Shown here: piece by piece, positions 63,401-64,000 of the stretch
How positions within the stretch are numbered: position 1 is the stretch's first letter
Layout of the letters: each line of letters begins with the position of its first letter
Assembly (NCBI GenBank): GCA_022778745.1
Contig: JALFSR010000002.1
Span: 1 to 64,000, forward strand
Direction: 5' to 3'
Length of the DNA stretch: 64,000 nt
Source: Clostridiales bacterium
GTDB lineage: Bacteria > Bacillota > Clostridia > Lachnospirales > Lachnospiraceae
Notes under the pieces: model-generated
Told to the model about the DNA's origin: nothing
Database searches by the model: none
Seen by the model: the letters and a program-made list of their open reading frames with translations, nothing else
Program-made: the position numbers and the translations under genes

Positions 63401-64000
63401 GCGTTGCTACAATTAAAGATACAAAGAAGAAGAGAGAAATTATTATTACTGATCCACAGACTGGTAATTCTAAGACATATTTGATTCCTTACGGTTCCCG
63501 TATTAAGATTCAGGATGGTGCCGTACTCGATGCTGGTGATGAACTGACAGAAGGTAGTGTAAATCCACATGATATTCTGAAGATCAAAGGCGTTCGTGCT
63601 GTACAGGATTATATGATCCAAGAAGTACAGCGTGTATACCGTCTCCAGGGTGTAGAAATCAACGATAAGCATATCGAAGTAATTGTACGCCAGATGTTAA
63701 AGAAGATACGTGTAGAAGAAAGCGGCGACGGAGATGTACTTCCAGGCGTATCAATGGATGTCTTAGACTTCAATGATATGAACGATAAGTTAATCAGCGA
63801 AGGTAAGAAACCAGCAGAAGGAAAGCAGGTAATGCTTGGTATTACGAAGGCTTCTCTTGCAACAGATTCCTTCTTATCTGCAGCATCTTTCCAGGAAACA
63901 ACAAAGGTTCTGACAGAAGCTGCAATTAATGGTAAAGTAGATAAGTTGATTGGTCTGAAAGAAAATGTAATTATTGGTAAGTTAATTCCAGCAGGTACTG
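60499..64000 (+). CDS. rpoC: DNA-directed RNA polymerase subunit beta', 3' end outside the window
   Basis: The frame opens at ATG 60499 ('[20 protein letters not shown]') after AAGGGAG, 18 bp past rpoB, and is open to the window end, about 1167 codons; the track omits it because no stop is reached. The N-terminal zinc ribbon is '[20 protein letters not shown]'. The catalytic '[18 protein letters not shown]' with its three Mg-binding Asp residues is near residue 455. The second zinc site ('CCEGKE', '[13 protein letters not shown]') and the trigger-loop region ('[11 protein letters not shown]') are intact. Confidence 0.97.
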   Translation, partial: MPETNNETYQPMTFDAIKIGLASPEKIREWSRGAVTKPETINYRTLKPEKDGLFCERIFGPQKDWECHCGKYKKIRYKGVVCDRCGVEVTKSNVRRERMGHIELAAPVSHIWYFKGIPSRMGLVLDVSPRTLDKVLYFASYIVLDEGNTNLSYKQVLSEKEYRDAVEEWGEGAFRVGMGAEAIKELLSAIDLEQDSLELRTALKDASGQKRARIIKRLEVVEAFRASGNRPEWMILDAIPVIPPDLRPMVQLDGGRFATSDLNDLYRRIINRNNRLARLLELGAPDIIVRNEKRMLQEAVDALIDNGRRGRPVTGPGNRALKSLSDMLKGKQGRFRQNLLGKRVDYSGRSVIVVGPELKIYQCGLPKEMAIELFKPFVMKELVANGTAHNIKSAKKMVERLQTEVWDVLEDVIKEHPVMLNRAPTLHRLGIQAFEPILVEGKAIKLHPLVCTAFNADFDGDQMAVHLPLSVEAQAECRFLLLSPNNLLKPSDGGPVAVPSQDMVLGIYYLTQERPGVKGEGKFFKNVNEAILAYENEVITLHSKIKVRVTKEMPDRRTLSGIVESTLGRFIFNEIIPQDLGFVDRTIPGNELVPEVDFLVGKKQLKQILEKVINTHGATATAEVLDAVKAMGYKYSTRAAMTVSISDMTVPPQKPELIKKAQDTVDLIAKNFKRGFITEEERYKEVIQTWQETDNILTKALLDGLDKYNNIYMMADSGARGSDKQIKQLAGMRGLMADTTGHTIELPIKSNFREGLDVLEYFISAHGARKGLSDTALRTADSGYLTRRLVDVSQDVIIREVDCCEGKEIPYMEIKAFADGQETIESLQDRLTGRFIAETITDPDTGEVVIKANHMVTPKRAAAIMKVLDKLGRNSVKIRTVLSCKSHIGVCAKCYGSNMATGQSVQVGEAVGIIAAQSIGEPGTQLTMRTFHTGGVAGGDITQGLPRVEELFEARKPKGLAIITEFGGVATIKDTKKKREIIITDPQTGNSKTYLIPYGSRIKIQDGAVLDAGDELTEGSVNPHDILKIKGVRAVQDYMIQEVQRVYRLQGVEINDKHIEVIVRQMLKKIRVEESGDGDVLPGVSMDVLDFNDMNDKLISEGKKPAEGKQVMLGITKASLATDSFLSAASFQETTKVLTEAAINGKVDKLIGLKENVIIGKLIPAGT

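Noticed and set aside
62977-63672. 231-residue ORF antisense to rpoC
   Set aside because: The opposite strand is a conserved part of rpoC; the long shadow frame follows from its codon use.
1-64000. tRNA, rRNA or CRISPR features
   Set aside because: No tRNA cloverleaf with a GGTTCGAATCC-type arm, no rRNA sequence and no regularly spaced direct repeats were seen.

Overview
The window reads as a chromosomal segment of an AT-rich, anaerobic, Gram-positive clostridium, most likely a Lachnospiraceae gut bacterium. The evidence is low-GC codon use, strong AGGAGG-type ribosome binding sites, the six-cysteine SCIFF peptide with its radical SAM maturase, a fused SecDF, the [FeFe]-hydrogenase maturation genes, a Crh-like HPr protein and a typical clostridial glycolytic cluster. 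I saw no rRNA, tRNA or CRISPR array. The species cannot be fixed from the sequence alone.

Layout. 1-2400: two decayed IS3-type elements, one truncated by or next to the other; the second has a stop inside OrfA and an Asn in place of the first catalytic Asp in OrfB. 2.5-9 kb: housekeeping and small genes (unknown membrane proteins, a methyltransferase, Hsp33, cold-shock protein, an Rrf2 regulator, a PHP phosphoesterase). 9.2-16.2 kb: a Na/phosphate cotransporter and the glycolytic genes gap-pgk-tpiA-gpmI. 16.4-20.6 kb: a histidine-less HPr (Crh-like) protein under a consensus-matching cre site, an orphan LytTR response regulator, a zinc-ribbon membrane protein with a TPM-domain partner, and a cyclophilin. 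20.6-25.1 kb, minus strand: plsC, malQ, pncB and a LiaF-C-like protein. 25.3-34.1 kb: lipid kinase, primary sigma factor, queH, an RND transporter with a very long coiled-coil insertion, and a CNNM/CorC protein. A 188-bp MITE with 14-bp perfect terminal inverted repeats and an 8-bp target duplication sits exactly at the RND stop codon.

34.1-39.4 kb: the SCIFF ranthipeptide locus (precursor and maturase) followed by secDF-tgt-yajC. tgt and the distant queH belong to queuosine metabolism. 39.6-44.9 kb: a glycerol-dehydrogenase-like gene, a TM1266-type regulator and hydE-hydG-hydF, the complete H-cluster maturation set without a hydrogenase structural gene in view. 45.2-56.4 kb: a surface glycan locus. 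CDP-glucose synthesis (ddhA, ddhB, ddhC homologues) is followed by a ThDP enzyme and a reductase/epimerase in the order known for CDP-yersiniose synthesis in Yersinia, then a GT2 transferase, a LicD protein, a flippase and a multi-pass GT-C-like transferase. The inference is a branched-chain 3,6-dideoxyhexose in a surface polymer. 56.5-64 kb: rpoB and the 5' part of rpoC, transcribed from their own promoter without rplJ/rplL in front.

The most noteworthy items are the MITE, a family of 30-36-nt dispersed intergenic repeats found just after stop codons, the cre-like sites together with the Crh-like protein, the yersiniose-like sugar cassette in a Gram-positive, and the coiled-coil RND pump.
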